Positions 27,214 to 36,038 of a DNA stretch of 64,000 nt are shown here, piece after piece (within the stretch, counting starts at the first letter, position 1; each line of letters begins with the position of its first letter). The position numbers were made by a program, and so were the translations under genes. Origin of the DNA: ZC4RG30 sp049841155 (lineage in GTDB: Bacteria > Pseudomonadota > Gammaproteobacteria > Steroidobacterales > Steroidobacteraceae); the NCBI GenBank assembly GCA_049841155.1, contig JASGHI010000003.1, forward strand, positions 1,612,001 to 1,676,000, given 5' to 3'. The notes beneath the pieces are model-generated. The model was not told the DNA's origin and searched no databases. It was given only the letters and a program-made list of their open reading frames with translations.

Positions 27214-28483
27214 GGACGCTGGTCATCGCCAGCAATGCCTGCGGCGTCACCAGCACCACGCCGCGCGGCGTGACATCGAAACGCTGCCGGTCGGCTTCCA
27301 CGTCGACGCCGATCTGCATGCCGTCGGGAATGTCGCAATGCTCGTCGATGATGGCGCGCACGATGGTGCAGCCCTTGCCCACATGCACGCCGGGCATGAT
27401 CACCGAGCGCTCGATCAGCGAGCGCTCCTCGACGCGCACCTGCGAGAACAGCAGCGACTCGCGCACCACCGCGCCGGAGATGATGGAACCGCCGGCCACC
27501 AGGGAATTCACCGCCATGCCGACGCGCTCGCCATCGTCGAGCACGAATTTCGCCGGCGGCTGCTGCACCTGGTAGGTCCAGATGGGCCATTCCTCGTCGT
27601 AGACATTCAGCTCCGGCGACACATGCACCAGTTCGATGTTGGCCTCGTAGAAGGCATCCACCGTACCCACGTCGCGCCAGTAATCCTGCGCGCGCGTGCG
27701 CGCATTGCGGAAGGGATAGGCGAAGACCTGCAGGCCTTCGATGGCCTTGGGAATGACGTTCCTGCCGAAATCGTGACCCGAAGCCTCGTCCGCCGCATCC
27801 TCCGCCAGCAGCTGCTCCAGCAGCCGGGCGTTGAAGACGTATATACCCATGGACGCCAGCGCCACGTCGTGGTTTCCCGGCATAGGCTCGGGCTCGCGCG
27901 GCTTTTCGGCGAACTTGGTGACGCGGTTCCACTCCGTCACCGACAGCACGCCGAATTCGCGCGCATCGTTGATCGGCACTTCGACCACGCCCACGGTGAT
28001 GTCCGCCCCCTTTTCCACGTGGTAGGCGATCATCGGGCCGTAATCCATCTTGTAGATGTGGTCGCCGGCCAGCACCAGCACGTGGTTCGGATTGTGCTGG
28101 CGCAGATAGTCGAGGTTCTGATAGATGCAGTCGGCCGTGCCGCGGTACCAGTGCTTGCCGATCTGCTGCTGCGCTGGAATCACGTCGATGAACTCGCCCA
28201 GCTCGCCGCGCAGGTAACTCCAGCCGCGCTGCACGTGCTGGATCAGCGACTGGCCCTTGTACTGCGTGAGCAGCGCGATCTTGCGGACGCCCGAGTTCAC
28301 GCAGTTGGAAAGCACGAAGTCCACGATGCGGAACTTGCCGCCGAAGGGGGTGGCCGGCTTGCAGCGGTGTTCGGTGAGGCCGCGCAGGCGCTCGCCGCGC
28401 CCCCCCGCCATGATCATCGCCAGCGTGCCTCCGGTGAGACGGCTCACATAGCGGTCACCGGATTTGCGGGAAACTTTGGCCAT
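27206..28483 (-). CDS. glgC: Glucose-1-phosphate adenylyltransferase
   Basis: A protein of 425 aa, the usual GlgC length. The nucleotidyltransferase signature is AMIMAGGRGERLRGLTEHR (23-41), with KPATPFGGKFRIVDFVLSNC, the glucose-1-P site region FLRQHNPNHVLVLAGDHIYK and a C-terminal left-handed beta-helix. It makes ADP-glucose from ATP and glucose-1-phosphate, the committed step of bacterial glycogen synthesis. The ATG at 28483 is chosen because a -10 box (TAATAT) lies 7 nt upstream and MAKVSRKSGDRYVSRLTGGT follows. It is the first gene of the glgC-GH57-malQ-LEA14 operon and diverges from glgB. Confidence 0.95.
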   Translation of the reverse strand: MAKVSRKSGDRYVSRLTGGTLAMIMAGGRGERLRGLTEHRCKPATPFGGKFRIVDFVLSNCVNSGVRKIALLTQYKGQSLIQHVQRGWSYLRGELGEFIDVIPAQQQIGKHWYRGTADCIYQNLDYLRQHNPNHVLVLAGDHIYKMDYGPMIAYHVEKGADITVGVVEVPINDAREFGVLSVTEWNRVTKFAEKPREPEPMPGNHDVALASMGIYVFNARLLEQLLAEDAADEASGHDFGRNVIPKAIEGLQVFAYPFRNARTRAQDYWRDVGTVDAFYEANIELVHVSPELNVYDEEWPIWTYQVQQPPAKFVLDDGERVGMAVNSLVAGGSIISGAVVRESLLFSQVRVEERSLIERSVIMPGVHVGKGCTIVRAIIDEHCDIPDGMQIGVDVEADRQRFDVTPRGVVLVTPQALLAMTSVRA

Positions 28484-28489
28484 GCCAGC

Positions 28490-28496
28490 TATATTA
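28490..28496. promoter_or_regulatory. Overlapping divergent -10 boxes for glgB and glgC
   Basis: The 7-bp TATATTA reads TATATT (28490-28495) on the plus strand, 7 nt before GTG 28503 of glgB, and TAATAT (28496-28491) on the minus strand, 7 nt before ATG 28483 of glgC. Neither gene has a Shine-Dalgarno sequence. One AT-rich element thus appears to serve both promoters, and both mRNAs would be leaderless and mutually exclusive at any instant. Confidence 0.5.
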
Positions 28497-28502
28497 ACCA
28501 CA

Positions 28503-30656
28503 GTGCATACAGAACTTACCCGCATATCTGCAGGCATGCATCACAATCCGCACAGCCTGCTGGGTCCGCATGACGCTGCTGTGGCAACGGTCGTGACGGC
28601 CTACCTCCCCTGTACCCGGTCGGCCATACTGGAAAATGGACCGGCGCTGATACGCATGGGAAACACGGATTTCTTCTCCGCCGAACTGCCGCGCGCCGAT
28701 GCACCCCGGCACCCGGTGCTGATATGGGAAGACGACCAGGGCCACCGGCACCGGCGCATCGACCCCTACAGCTTCGCTCCCTCCCTGTCGGAGGCCGACC
28801 TTGCCCTGTTTGCCAGCGGCGGCCACGCCGAAAGCTGGCGCATGCTCGGCGCGCACGCGGCCAGCTTCGATGGCATCGCGGGCATCCGCTTCGCGGTATG
28901 GGCGCCCAATGCCGAACGCGTCAGCGTAGTGGGTCCCTTCTGCGACTGGGACGGGCGGCGCCTGCCCATGCGCGTGCTGGGCAGCAGCGGCGTATGGGAG
29001 CTGTTCGTGCCGGGCCTGGCGGTGGGCGAACTGTACAAGTTCGAGATCCGCAACCGCACCACCGGCAGCGTGGAGGTCAAGACCGATCCTTACGCGCGCG
29101 CCATGGAGCTGCGCCCGGCCACCGCCTCCATCGTCGCGACCGATGCGCCCTGGCCATGGCAGGACCAGGCCTGGATGCAGGCGCGGCGCTCCCGCGACTG
29201 GCTGCATGCACCCATGTCCATCTACGAAGTGCATGCCGGCTCCTGGCAGCGCCACCCGGATGGCAGCTTCCTCTCATGGAAGGAGCTCGCCGACGAGCTC
29301 ATCCCCTACATGCAGCGGCTGGGCTTCACGCACATCGAACTGCTGCCCGTCACCGAACATCCGCTCGATGATTCCTGGGGCTACCAGACCACCGGCTATT
29401 TCGCGCCCACCAGCCGCTTCGGCACACCCGAAGACCTCAAGGCCTTCATCGACTGCGCGCACCGCGCCGGCATCGGCGTGCTGCTCGACTGGGTGCCGGC
29501 GCATTTCCCGCGCGATGCCCATGGCCTCGCCCGTTTCGATGGCACCGCGCTGTATGAATACGCCGACCCGCGCAAGGGCGAGCACCAGGACTGGGGCACC
29601 TACATCTTCAACTACGAGCGGCACGAGGTGCGCGCCTTCCTGCTGTCCTCGGCCTGCTACTGGCTGGAGGAATTCCACTTCGACGGCCTGCGGGTGGACG
29701 CGGTGGCCTCGATGCTCTACCTGGATTTCGCGCGGCGCGGCAATTTCGTGCCCAACCGGCACGGCGGACGCGAGAACCTGGAAGCCATCGACTTCCTGCG
29801 GCAGCTGAACCACCTCACGCACTCGCGCTCGCCGGGCACCGTCATCATGGCGGAGGAATCCACCGACTGGCCCATGGTGAGCCGGCCGCCCGACATGGGC
29901 GGCCTGGGCTTCTCGATGAAGTGGAACATGGGCTGGATGCACGACACGCTGTCGTACTTCAAGGAGGATCCCCTCTACCGCAGCCACCACCAGAACAAGC
30001 TGACCTTCGGGATGATGTACGCGTTCAGCGAGAACTTCATCCTGCCGCTGTCACATGATGAAGTGGTGCATCTGAAGAGCTCGCTGCTGGGCCGCATGCC
30101 GGGCGACCGCTGGCAGCAGCTGGCGAACCTGCGGCTGCTCTACGTGTACATGTGGACCATGCCGGGCAAGAAGCTGCTGTTCATGGGCGGAGAGTTCGCG
30201 CATCCCTGGGAATGGGATTTCCACGTGGCGCTGCCCTGGTTCCTGCTCGAGCATGCCGAGCACCGCGGCGTGCAGCAGCTCATTGCCGACTTGAACCGCC
30301 TCTATGTATCGGACCCGGCGCTGTACCGGCATGAATTCGAGCCGCAGGGTTTCCAGTGGATCGACTGCAACGACGCGCAGCATTCCACGCTCGCCTACCT
30401 GCGCCGCGGCGGCGGCCAGACGGCTGTCGTGGCGCTGAACTTCACGCCGCAGCCGCGGCCCGGCCATCGCCTCGGAGTACCGGAGCCCGGCTGGTACGAA
30501 GTGCGGCTGAACTCGGACTCCGGCCACTACGGCGGCGCGAACCTCGGTGTGGCCGGAGTAGAAGCCGTGCACGAACCGCTGCACGGCCTGCCCTGCTCGC
30601 TCACCATCGACCTGCCGCCGCTTGCCGGCCTGGTGCTGATCAGAAAGTCTTCATGA
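28503..30656 (+). CDS. glgB: 1,4-alpha-glucan branching enzyme
   Basis: A protein of 717 aa. N-terminal region with HHNPHSLLGPHDAA (cf. HxPFxxLGPH), then a CBM48 domain (SFDGIAGIRFAVWAPNAERV), the GH13 catalytic core (FHFDGLRVDAVASMLYLD with the nucleophile Asp, VIMAEESTDWP with the acid/base Glu, LPLSHDEVVH) and an all-beta C-terminus. It introduces alpha-1,6 branches into glycogen. The start is taken as GTG 28503 because of the -10 box 7 nt upstream; ATG 28482 is an alternative without support. It ends 17 bp inside the convergent glgP. Confidence 0.95.
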   Translation: MHTELTRISAGMHHNPHSLLGPHDAAVATVVTAYLPCTRSAILENGPALIRMGNTDFFSAELPRADAPRHPVLIWEDDQGHRHRRIDPYSFAPSLSEADLALFASGGHAESWRMLGAHAASFDGIAGIRFAVWAPNAERVSVVGPFCDWDGRRLPMRVLGSSGVWELFVPGLAVGELYKFEIRNRTTGSVEVKTDPYARAMELRPATASIVATDAPWPWQDQAWMQARRSRDWLHAPMSIYEVHAGSWQRHPDGSFLSWKELADELIPYMQRLGFTHIELLPVTEHPLDDSWGYQTTGYFAPTSRFGTPEDLKAFIDCAHRAGIGVLLDWVPAHFPRDAHGLARFDGTALYEYADPRKGEHQDWGTYIFNYERHEVRAFLLSSACYWLEEFHFDGLRVDAVASMLYLDFARRGNFVPNRHGGRENLEAIDFLRQLNHLTHSRSPGTVIMAEESTDWPMVSRPPDMGGLGFSMKWNMGWMHDTLSYFKEDPLYRSHHQNKLTFGMMYAFSENFILPLSHDEVVHLKSSLLGRMPGDRWQQLANLRLLYVYMWTMPGKKLLFMGGEFAHPWEWDFHVALPWFLLEHAEHRGVQQLIADLNRLYVSDPALYRHEFEPQGFQWIDCNDAQHSTLAYLRRGGGQTAVVALNFTPQPRPGHRLGVPEPGWYEVRLNSDSGHYGGANLGVAGVEAVHEPLHGLPCSLTIDLPPLAGLVLIRKSS

Positions 30657-33198
30657 GCCCCATTTCAAGCGGATGCGACAGCAGCTCGTGCCAGGGATAG
30701 ACGCGCACTTCCAGCTCGTACTGGCCAGCCACCGGTGCCGTTGCAGCCACCTCGTAGAGCACGCCGCCGTCGGGCGCCGTTTCCCCCGTGGCGGTGAACT
30801 CCGCACGCCACTGGCCCTGCGGCGTGGGATGGCCGAATGAGGACAGCGGCGCCAGCTCGAAGGAGGCTTCGGGCAGCACGCGCCGCGCCTTGAACTCCAC
30901 GCGCAGGTCCGACGGCGCGAGGCCATCCACATGCACGCTGACGCGCATGCGCAGCGGCGCATTCGCACCCGGCTGCTGCGGCTCCCGCGTCACGGAAAGG
31001 ATGCGCACACCCCACCAGCGTTCGCGGATCTTCTGCTTCCAGGCCGCGAGTTCCGCCGCCCGCACGCCGTTGTCGGCCGCCAGCAGCACCCCCTGCCTTG
31101 CGACCGGGCGATACATGCCGCGCTCGTAGTCGCACAGTGCGCGCCGTATGTTGAAACGCGGCAGTACCGAGGCCATCGCGTGCCGGCAGCGGCGCACCCA
31201 CTCCGTGGACATGCCCTCGGCATCGCGCGAGTAGTACAGCGGCACCGCCTCTTCTTCGATGGCATCGAGCACGGTCTCGGCATCATGTTCGTCGCGCCGC
31301 GCCGGATCCTGCACGGTGGAGCCGGGCAGGCCCCAGCCGTTGTCGCCATCCCAAGCCTCGGCCCACCAGCCGTCCAGGATGGACAGATTCAGCCGCCCGT
31401 TGATGGCCGCCTTCATGCCCGAGGTTCCGCTGGCCTCCAGCGGCGCAATGGGGTTGTTGAGCCACACATCCACACCCGTGACCAGCCAGCGCGCCAGCTG
31501 GATGTCGTAGTCCTCGAGAAACACCACATGCCCGGCGAACTCGGGAGTGAGCATGGCCTGCTTGATCTCCCGCAGTATCTGCTGGCCGGGCTGGTCGGCC
31601 GGATGGGCCTTGCCGGCGAACAGGAACAGCACCGGCCGCTCGGGATTGCTGACCAGGCGCCGCAGCCGCTCGCGGTCGCGCATGATGAGCGCGGCGCGCT
31701 TGTACGTGGCAAAGCGCCGCGCGAACCCGATAGTCAGCACATTGGGGTTGGCCGGATCCAGGTGCCGGCAGATGTGGCGCAGCTGCGCCGTGGCCAGCCC
31801 CTTGCGCCGGTATTCGCGCTCCAGCCGCGCACGCACGCCGGCGATCATGCGCGACTTGGCATCCTGCGCCACGCGCCAGAACGGCGCATCGGCCTCTTCA
31901 TCCAGCGCCCGCCAGTACTCCGGGTCCGTGGAACGCTCACGCCACTGCGGCAGACGCTCGTCCAGATACGGATGCCACACCGACGACAGGAAAGTCGGCA
32001 CATGCACGCCGTTGGTGACGTAGCCGACGGGGTTCTCCAGCGGCGGCACTTCCGGCCAGTGGTTGGCGCACAGCTGCGACGACACTCCGCCATGGATGCG
32101 GCTCACGCCATTGATGCGGCGCGCGCCATTGAGCGCCAGGCGCGTCATGTTGAACCAGCCGTCCGCGCCGGGCGCGCGGCCCAGCGCCAGGAGCCGCCCC
32201 ACGTCCACGCCCATGGTGCGGGTCAGGCCCGAGAAATGCTCGCGGAACAGGCCGTCGCTGAAGGCGTCGTGTCCCGCCGCCACCGGCGTATGCGTGGTGA
32301 ACACGCACTGCGCGGCCACCGCCTCCAGGCCGGCGTCGAAGCCGCGCCCCTGCGCCAGCTGCTCGCGCAGCAGCTCGATGGTCAGGAAGGCCGCATGACC
32401 TTCGTTCAGATGCCACACCGCCGGCGCCAGCCCCAGCGCGCGCAGCGCGCGCACGCCGCCGATGCCCAGCACCATTTCCTGCTTGATGCGCCAGGCCTCG
32501 TCGCCGCCATAGAGGCGGAAGGTGATGTCGCGGTCAGCCTCGGAGTTGGCCGGCGTGTTGGTGTCCAGCAGGTAGACGCTGATGCGGCCCACCTGCGCGC
32601 GCCACAGCTGCGCCCGGACCTCGCGATCACCCACCGGCACGGAAACGGCAAGCCAGTTGCCCGCGCCGTCCAGCACGCGCTCCACCGGCAGGTCGCGCGG
32701 ATCGGCATCGGCGAAGCCGGCAAGCTGCGCGCCTTCGCTGTCCACGGCCTGCGAGAAATAGCCCTGCCGGTACAGCAGGCCGACGGCCACGAAGTTCAGC
32801 CGTTCGTCGCTGGCCGCCTTGCAGTAGTCGCCCGCGAGAATGCCCAGGCCGCCGGAGTAGTTCGGAAAGCTCTCGTGGAAACCGTATTCGGCGCAGAAGT
32901 AGGCCACCAGCGGCTCGTCCGGACGCAGCCTCTGCGCCTGGTAGGCGTCGAAGGCGGCGAGCGCCGCGTGGTAGCTCTGCAGATAGTCTGGATCGGCGGC
33001 TGCACGGTCCAGCGAATCCTGCGACAGGCAGCGCAGCATCAGGCGCGGATTGGCATGGCTCTGGCGCCACAGCGCCCGGTCCAGATCGGCAAACAGCGCC
33101 CGCGTGGGACGGTGCCAGCTGTAGAACAGGTTCGCGGCAAGCTCGGGCAGGCGGTCGAGCGCGGCGGGAATGACGGGCGAGATTTCGATGACTTGCAT
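30640..33198 (-). CDS. glgP: Alpha-glucan phosphorylase
   Basis: A protein of 852 aa of the GT35 subclass with the extended N-terminal region (ALDRLPELAANLFYSWHRPT, then FCAEYGFHESFPNYSGGLGI). The PLP site is in EASGTSGMKAAINGRLNLSI. It releases glucose-1-phosphate from glycogen ends. This subtype is found in Actinobacteria, Thermotogae and some Proteobacteria rather than E. coli GlgP. ATG at 33198 with GGTACACT 6 nt upstream and no ribosome binding site. It is convergent with glgB (17-bp overlap). Confidence 0.95.
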   Translation of the reverse strand: MQVIEISPVIPAALDRLPELAANLFYSWHRPTRALFADLDRALWRQSHANPRLMLRCLSQDSLDRAAADPDYLQSYHAALAAFDAYQAQRLRPDEPLVAYFCAEYGFHESFPNYSGGLGILAGDYCKAASDERLNFVAVGLLYRQGYFSQAVDSEGAQLAGFADADPRDLPVERVLDGAGNWLAVSVPVGDREVRAQLWRAQVGRISVYLLDTNTPANSEADRDITFRLYGGDEAWRIKQEMVLGIGGVRALRALGLAPAVWHLNEGHAAFLTIELLREQLAQGRGFDAGLEAVAAQCVFTTHTPVAAGHDAFSDGLFREHFSGLTRTMGVDVGRLLALGRAPGADGWFNMTRLALNGARRINGVSRIHGGVSSQLCANHWPEVPPLENPVGYVTNGVHVPTFLSSVWHPYLDERLPQWRERSTDPEYWRALDEEADAPFWRVAQDAKSRMIAGVRARLEREYRRKGLATAQLRHICRHLDPANPNVLTIGFARRFATYKRAALIMRDRERLRRLVSNPERPVLFLFAGKAHPADQPGQQILREIKQAMLTPEFAGHVVFLEDYDIQLARWLVTGVDVWLNNPIAPLEASGTSGMKAAINGRLNLSILDGWWAEAWDGDNGWGLPGSTVQDPARRDEHDAETVLDAIEEEAVPLYYSRDAEGMSTEWVRRCRHAMASVLPRFNIRRALCDYERGMYRPVARQGVLLAADNGVRAAELAAWKQKIRERWWGVRILSVTREPQQPGANAPLRMRVSVHVDGLAPSDLRVEFKARRVLPEASFELAPLSSFGHPTPQGQWRAEFTATGETAPDGGVLYEVAATAPVAGQYELEVRVYPWHELLSHPLEMGLMKTF

Positions 33199-33204
33199 CC
33201 GCGT

Positions 33205-33210
33205 AGTGTA
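33205..33210 (-). promoter_or_regulatory. Predicted -10 box for glgP (leaderless start)
   Basis: On the minus strand TACACT is followed by ACGCGG and ATG, the same 6-nt spacing as for glgA and GST-hss. No ribosome binding site is present. Confidence 0.5.
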
Positions 33211-33254
33211 CCGGCTTACGGCGAGGGGACTTCGTGCACGCCCGCACAACCTTG

Positions 33255-33260
33255 TAGGAT
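33255..33260 (+). promoter_or_regulatory. Predicted -10 box for the M14 peptidase gene
   Basis: TAGGAT at 33255-33260 lies 7 nt before the ATG at 33268. The sequence also contains AGGA, which could serve as a ribosome binding site if transcription begins further upstream, so leaderless initiation is less certain here. Confidence 0.35.
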
Positions 33261-33267
33261 GACCCGC

Positions 33268-34864
33268 ATGCACCAAGATGTTCCCGGCCGCCGGTGGCTT
33301 GCGCTCCTGATGGTTCCCGGAGTTCTCGCCATCGGTCCCGCCCGCGGCAGCGAGCCGGCGCCCCTCGCACGGGCTGCAGACGCGCGCCGAGCGCACGGGC
33401 TACGCCGAGACCAGCCGCTACGAAGATGTGCAGGCCTTCCTCGCAGCCGCCGCCGCAGCGTCCGATCTGGTGCATGTCACGCCCTTCGGCTACACCTTCG
33501 AGGGCCGGGCGCTGCCGCTGGCCGTGGTGGGCCGCGTTGCCGATGCCAGTCCTGCCGCAGTGAAGGCATCGGGCCTGCTGCGTGTGTACGTGGAGGCCAA
33601 CATCCACGCCGGCGAGGTGGAAGGCAAGGAGGCCATCCTGGCGCTGGTGCGCGCGCTCGCGCAGGGCCAGCACGCCGACTGGATGCAGTCCATGGTGCTG
33701 CTGTTCAATCCCATCCACAACGCCGACGGCAACGAGCGCATCACGCTGGTGAGCCGCGGCTTCCAGAACGGACCGGTGGGCGGCCAGGGCACGCGCGTCA
33801 ATGCGCAGGGCCTGAACATCAACCGCGACCACATCAAGCTGGAGACTCCCGAAGCCCGCTCGATGGTGCGCCTGCTGAACGAGTACGACCCGCAGGTGAT
33901 GATGGACCTGCACACCACCAACGGTTCGCGGCACGCCTACCACCTCACCTTCGAGACCCCCGACAATCCGGCCGTCGATCCGGCCATCGTGCAGCAGGCG
34001 CGTACCTGGCTCGCCGCCGTGACGAAGTCCATCAAGGCCCGGGACGGCTGGTCGATCCGCTCCTACGGCAATGTTTCGGGGGAGCAGCCGCTGCGCGTGT
34101 GGCGCACGGTGGAGGATCTGCCGCGCTATTCCCACAACTACTGGGGCCTGCGCAACCGCTTCGGCATCCTCAGCGAGACCTATTCCTACCTGCCCTTCGA
34201 CGAGCGCATCCACGTCTCCTACCGCTTCATGGAAGAAGTGCTGGACTACGCCCACCACAACGCGGCCACCCTGCGGCGCATCACCGCAGCGGCGGACGCG
34301 AACGCGGCGCGCCTGCCGGGCAGCAGGCAGTCGCTGCGCTCCGAGGTCCAGCGCACCGGCAACATCGAGATCCTGATGGGCGATGTCACCGAGGAAGTGA
34401 ACCCCTACAGCGGGCACGTGATGCACCGCCGGGCCGACGTGGTGAAACCCGAGATCATGGCCGACGAGACCACGTTCCGTTCCACCGAGAACGAGCGCGT
34501 GCCCAGCGCCTACTTCGTGCCGGCCGACCAGAAGATCGCCGTTGAACGGCTACGTGCCCACGGCATCGTGCTCGAACCGGTGACTTCGGCAATCACCTCC
34601 GGGCTCGAGACCTACACCATTGCCACCTCGACGGCGGCAGAGAAACCTTTCGAGAACCATCAGGAGCGCACCGTGAGCGGCTCGTGGGGGCCGGCCCAGG
34701 CCACTGTGGCTGCCGGCGCCTGGCGCGTGCCGATGACGCAGCCCCTGGCGCGCCTGACCGCATACCTGCTCGAGCCGCGCTCGAACGACAGCCTCGTGAC
34801 CTGGAACCTGTTCGACGAGGCGCTCGAACGCGGCGGCTACCCCGTGCTGCGCACGCGCAACTGA
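33268..34864 (+). CDS. Exported M14 metallocarboxypeptidase, frameshifted after signal peptide
   Basis: The signal peptide (MHQDVPGRRWLALLMVPGVL then AIGPARGSEPAP) is in one frame; the mature enzyme starts in the next frame as SHGLQTRAERTGYAETSRYE. The junction is the run CCCC at 33361-33364: one C fewer restores one continuous gene. No start codon exists in the second frame between its upstream stop at 33308 and the domain, apart from GTG 33428 inside it. The M14 fold shows NIHAGEVEGKEA (zinc His/Glu), LLFNPIHNADGNER, INRDHIKLETPE and MMDLHTTNGS (zinc His). It probably cleaves C-terminal residues in the periplasm. Next gene overlaps by one base. Confidence 0.85.
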
Positions 34865-35436
34865 TGAAAGGGGGTACACCGGTTCTGCTGCTGGGCATGA
34901 GCCTCGCCGCCTGCGCCGGCGACTCCCCCGCACCACAGCCGCCACCGGCGGCGCTGGCCACGGCCTGCCTGCCGGCCGGAGATGGTTTCCTGCACGCGCG
35001 CCTGCGCGGCGCCATCGATGCCGACCTCACGTGGAGCAACGACATGATGCGCTGTGAAGGCGGCGAGCGGCCGGACGGCAGGGGGCTGCGCGCCGTGATT
35101 GCCGGCACGCTGCCTGCGACGGCCACCGGCGGGCCGCACAGTCTGCGCTTCATCTTCGGCATCGATCTTGCGGATGCCGCAGCCGGCCCGGCCCAGGTCC
35201 TGCCCACCAACCTCACGGTGATCCTCGAAGGCGAGAACACCTTGTTCTCCACCGGCGGCAACACACGCTGCGCGGTCGAATCGCTGCAGCGGCGGCCGCT
35301 GCTGGCCGGCGGCGGCGAGCGGATCGAGGCACGCGGCTATTGCACGGCGCCGGCCACGGATGGCAGCGGCAGCCGCCGCCTGCTGGTACCCACCTTCGAG
35401 TTCGCCGGACGCATCACGATGGAGAAAACGCCATGA
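34864..35436 (+). CDS. Hypothetical lipoprotein
   Basis: A protein of 190 aa with a lipoprotein signal (MKGGTPVLLLGMSLAACAGD, lipobox LAAC). The rest contains no recognised domain; it has paired cysteines (about 30, 61, 139 and 159) suggesting disulfides, and a beta-rich pattern (TNLTVILEGENTLFST). Its start overlaps the peptidase stop (TGATG) and its stop overlaps the DUF192 start (ATGA), so the three are translationally coupled and probably exported together. Confidence 0.7.
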   Translation: MKGGTPVLLLGMSLAACAGDSPAPQPPPAALATACLPAGDGFLHARLRGAIDADLTWSNDMMRCEGGERPDGRGLRAVIAGTLPATATGGPHSLRFIFGIDLADAAAGPAQVLPTNLTVILEGENTLFSTGGNTRCAVESLQRRPLLAGGGERIEARGYCTAPATDGSGSRRLLVPTFEFAGRITMEKTP

Positions 35437-35915
35437 TGACCCGGCGCATGCTGACCGCCCTGCTCGCCGCACTGGCACTGGATGCCGCCTGCGCTCAGGT
35501 GCCGCGTGACTACCAGCCTGCGCAGCTGAAGGAATTCCCGCGCAGCACGCTGACCATCCAGCGCGCCGACGGGCGCGACACTTTCCACGTGTTCATCGCC
35601 GATACGCCACCGCGCCAGGCGCAGGGCCTGATGTGGATACGCGACCTCCCGGCCGACTACGGCATGCTGTTCCTGCTCGACGCCCCGCGGCCCATGCAGA
35701 TGTGGATGAAGAACACCTACATCCGGCTGGACATGGTGTTCTTCGGGCCGGACGGACGCATCCTCAACATCGCCGCCGACGCACGGCCGCTGAATACGGA
35801 CATCATCGATTCGGGCGGGGCCGTGGCCGGCGTGCTCGAACTGCGGGGTGGAGAGGCCGGGCGCCGCGGAATCAAGGCCGGCGACCGGCTGCTGCACCCG
35901 GCGCTGCAGCGTTGA
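35433..35915 (+). CDS. DUF192 family exported protein
   Basis: A protein of 160 aa with a signal peptide (MLTALLAALALDAACAQ) and a DUF192 domain (TFHVFIADTPPRQAQGLMWI, then MLFLLDAPRPMQMWMKNTYI with the WMKNT signature, then DGRILNIAADARPLNT). DUF192 proteins are small periplasmic or membrane proteins of unknown biochemistry. Third gene of the M14-lipoprotein-DUF192 unit (ATGA overlap). A tail of paired inverted repeats follows at 35934. Confidence 0.85.
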   Translation: MMTRRMLTALLAALALDAACAQVPRDYQPAQLKEFPRSTLTIQRADGRDTFHVFIADTPPRQAQGLMWIRDLPADYGMLFLLDAPRPMQMWMKNTYIRLDMVFFGPDGRILNIAADARPLNTDIIDSGGAVAGVLELRGGEAGRRGIKAGDRLLHPALQR

Positions 35916-35933
35916 CTAGGCGCTCCAGTGCCT

Positions 35934-35971
35934 GTTGCACAAGTGCAACAGAACCACCAAAGACTTGGTGG
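35934..35971. repeat. Two adjacent perfect inverted repeats before ompA-like gene
   Basis: 35934-35949 is the palindrome GTTGCAC-AA-GTGCAAC. 35954-35971 is CCACCAA-AGAC-TTGGTGG (7-bp stem, 4-nt loop). They lie between the DUF192 stop and the OmpA-family start, about 70-100 nt before the ATG at 36039. No T-run follows, so neither looks like an intrinsic terminator. They could be operator sites for the outer-membrane protein gene, or an mRNA structure. The dyads are seen in the sequence; regulatory function is inferred. Confidence 0.55.
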
Positions 35972-36038
35972 AATCGACACTTGCAAGTAGCATAAGCCAC
36001 CTCCCCCGCCCCCGGGGAAGTTTCAGAAGGTAGTCTAA

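Noticed and set aside
30931..34545. Very long plus-strand open frame (over 1,200 codons)
   Set aside because: It is the antisense of glgP joined by chance to the M14 signal-peptide frame and the wrong frame of the peptidase; apart from the signal peptide, its translation shows no family pattern.
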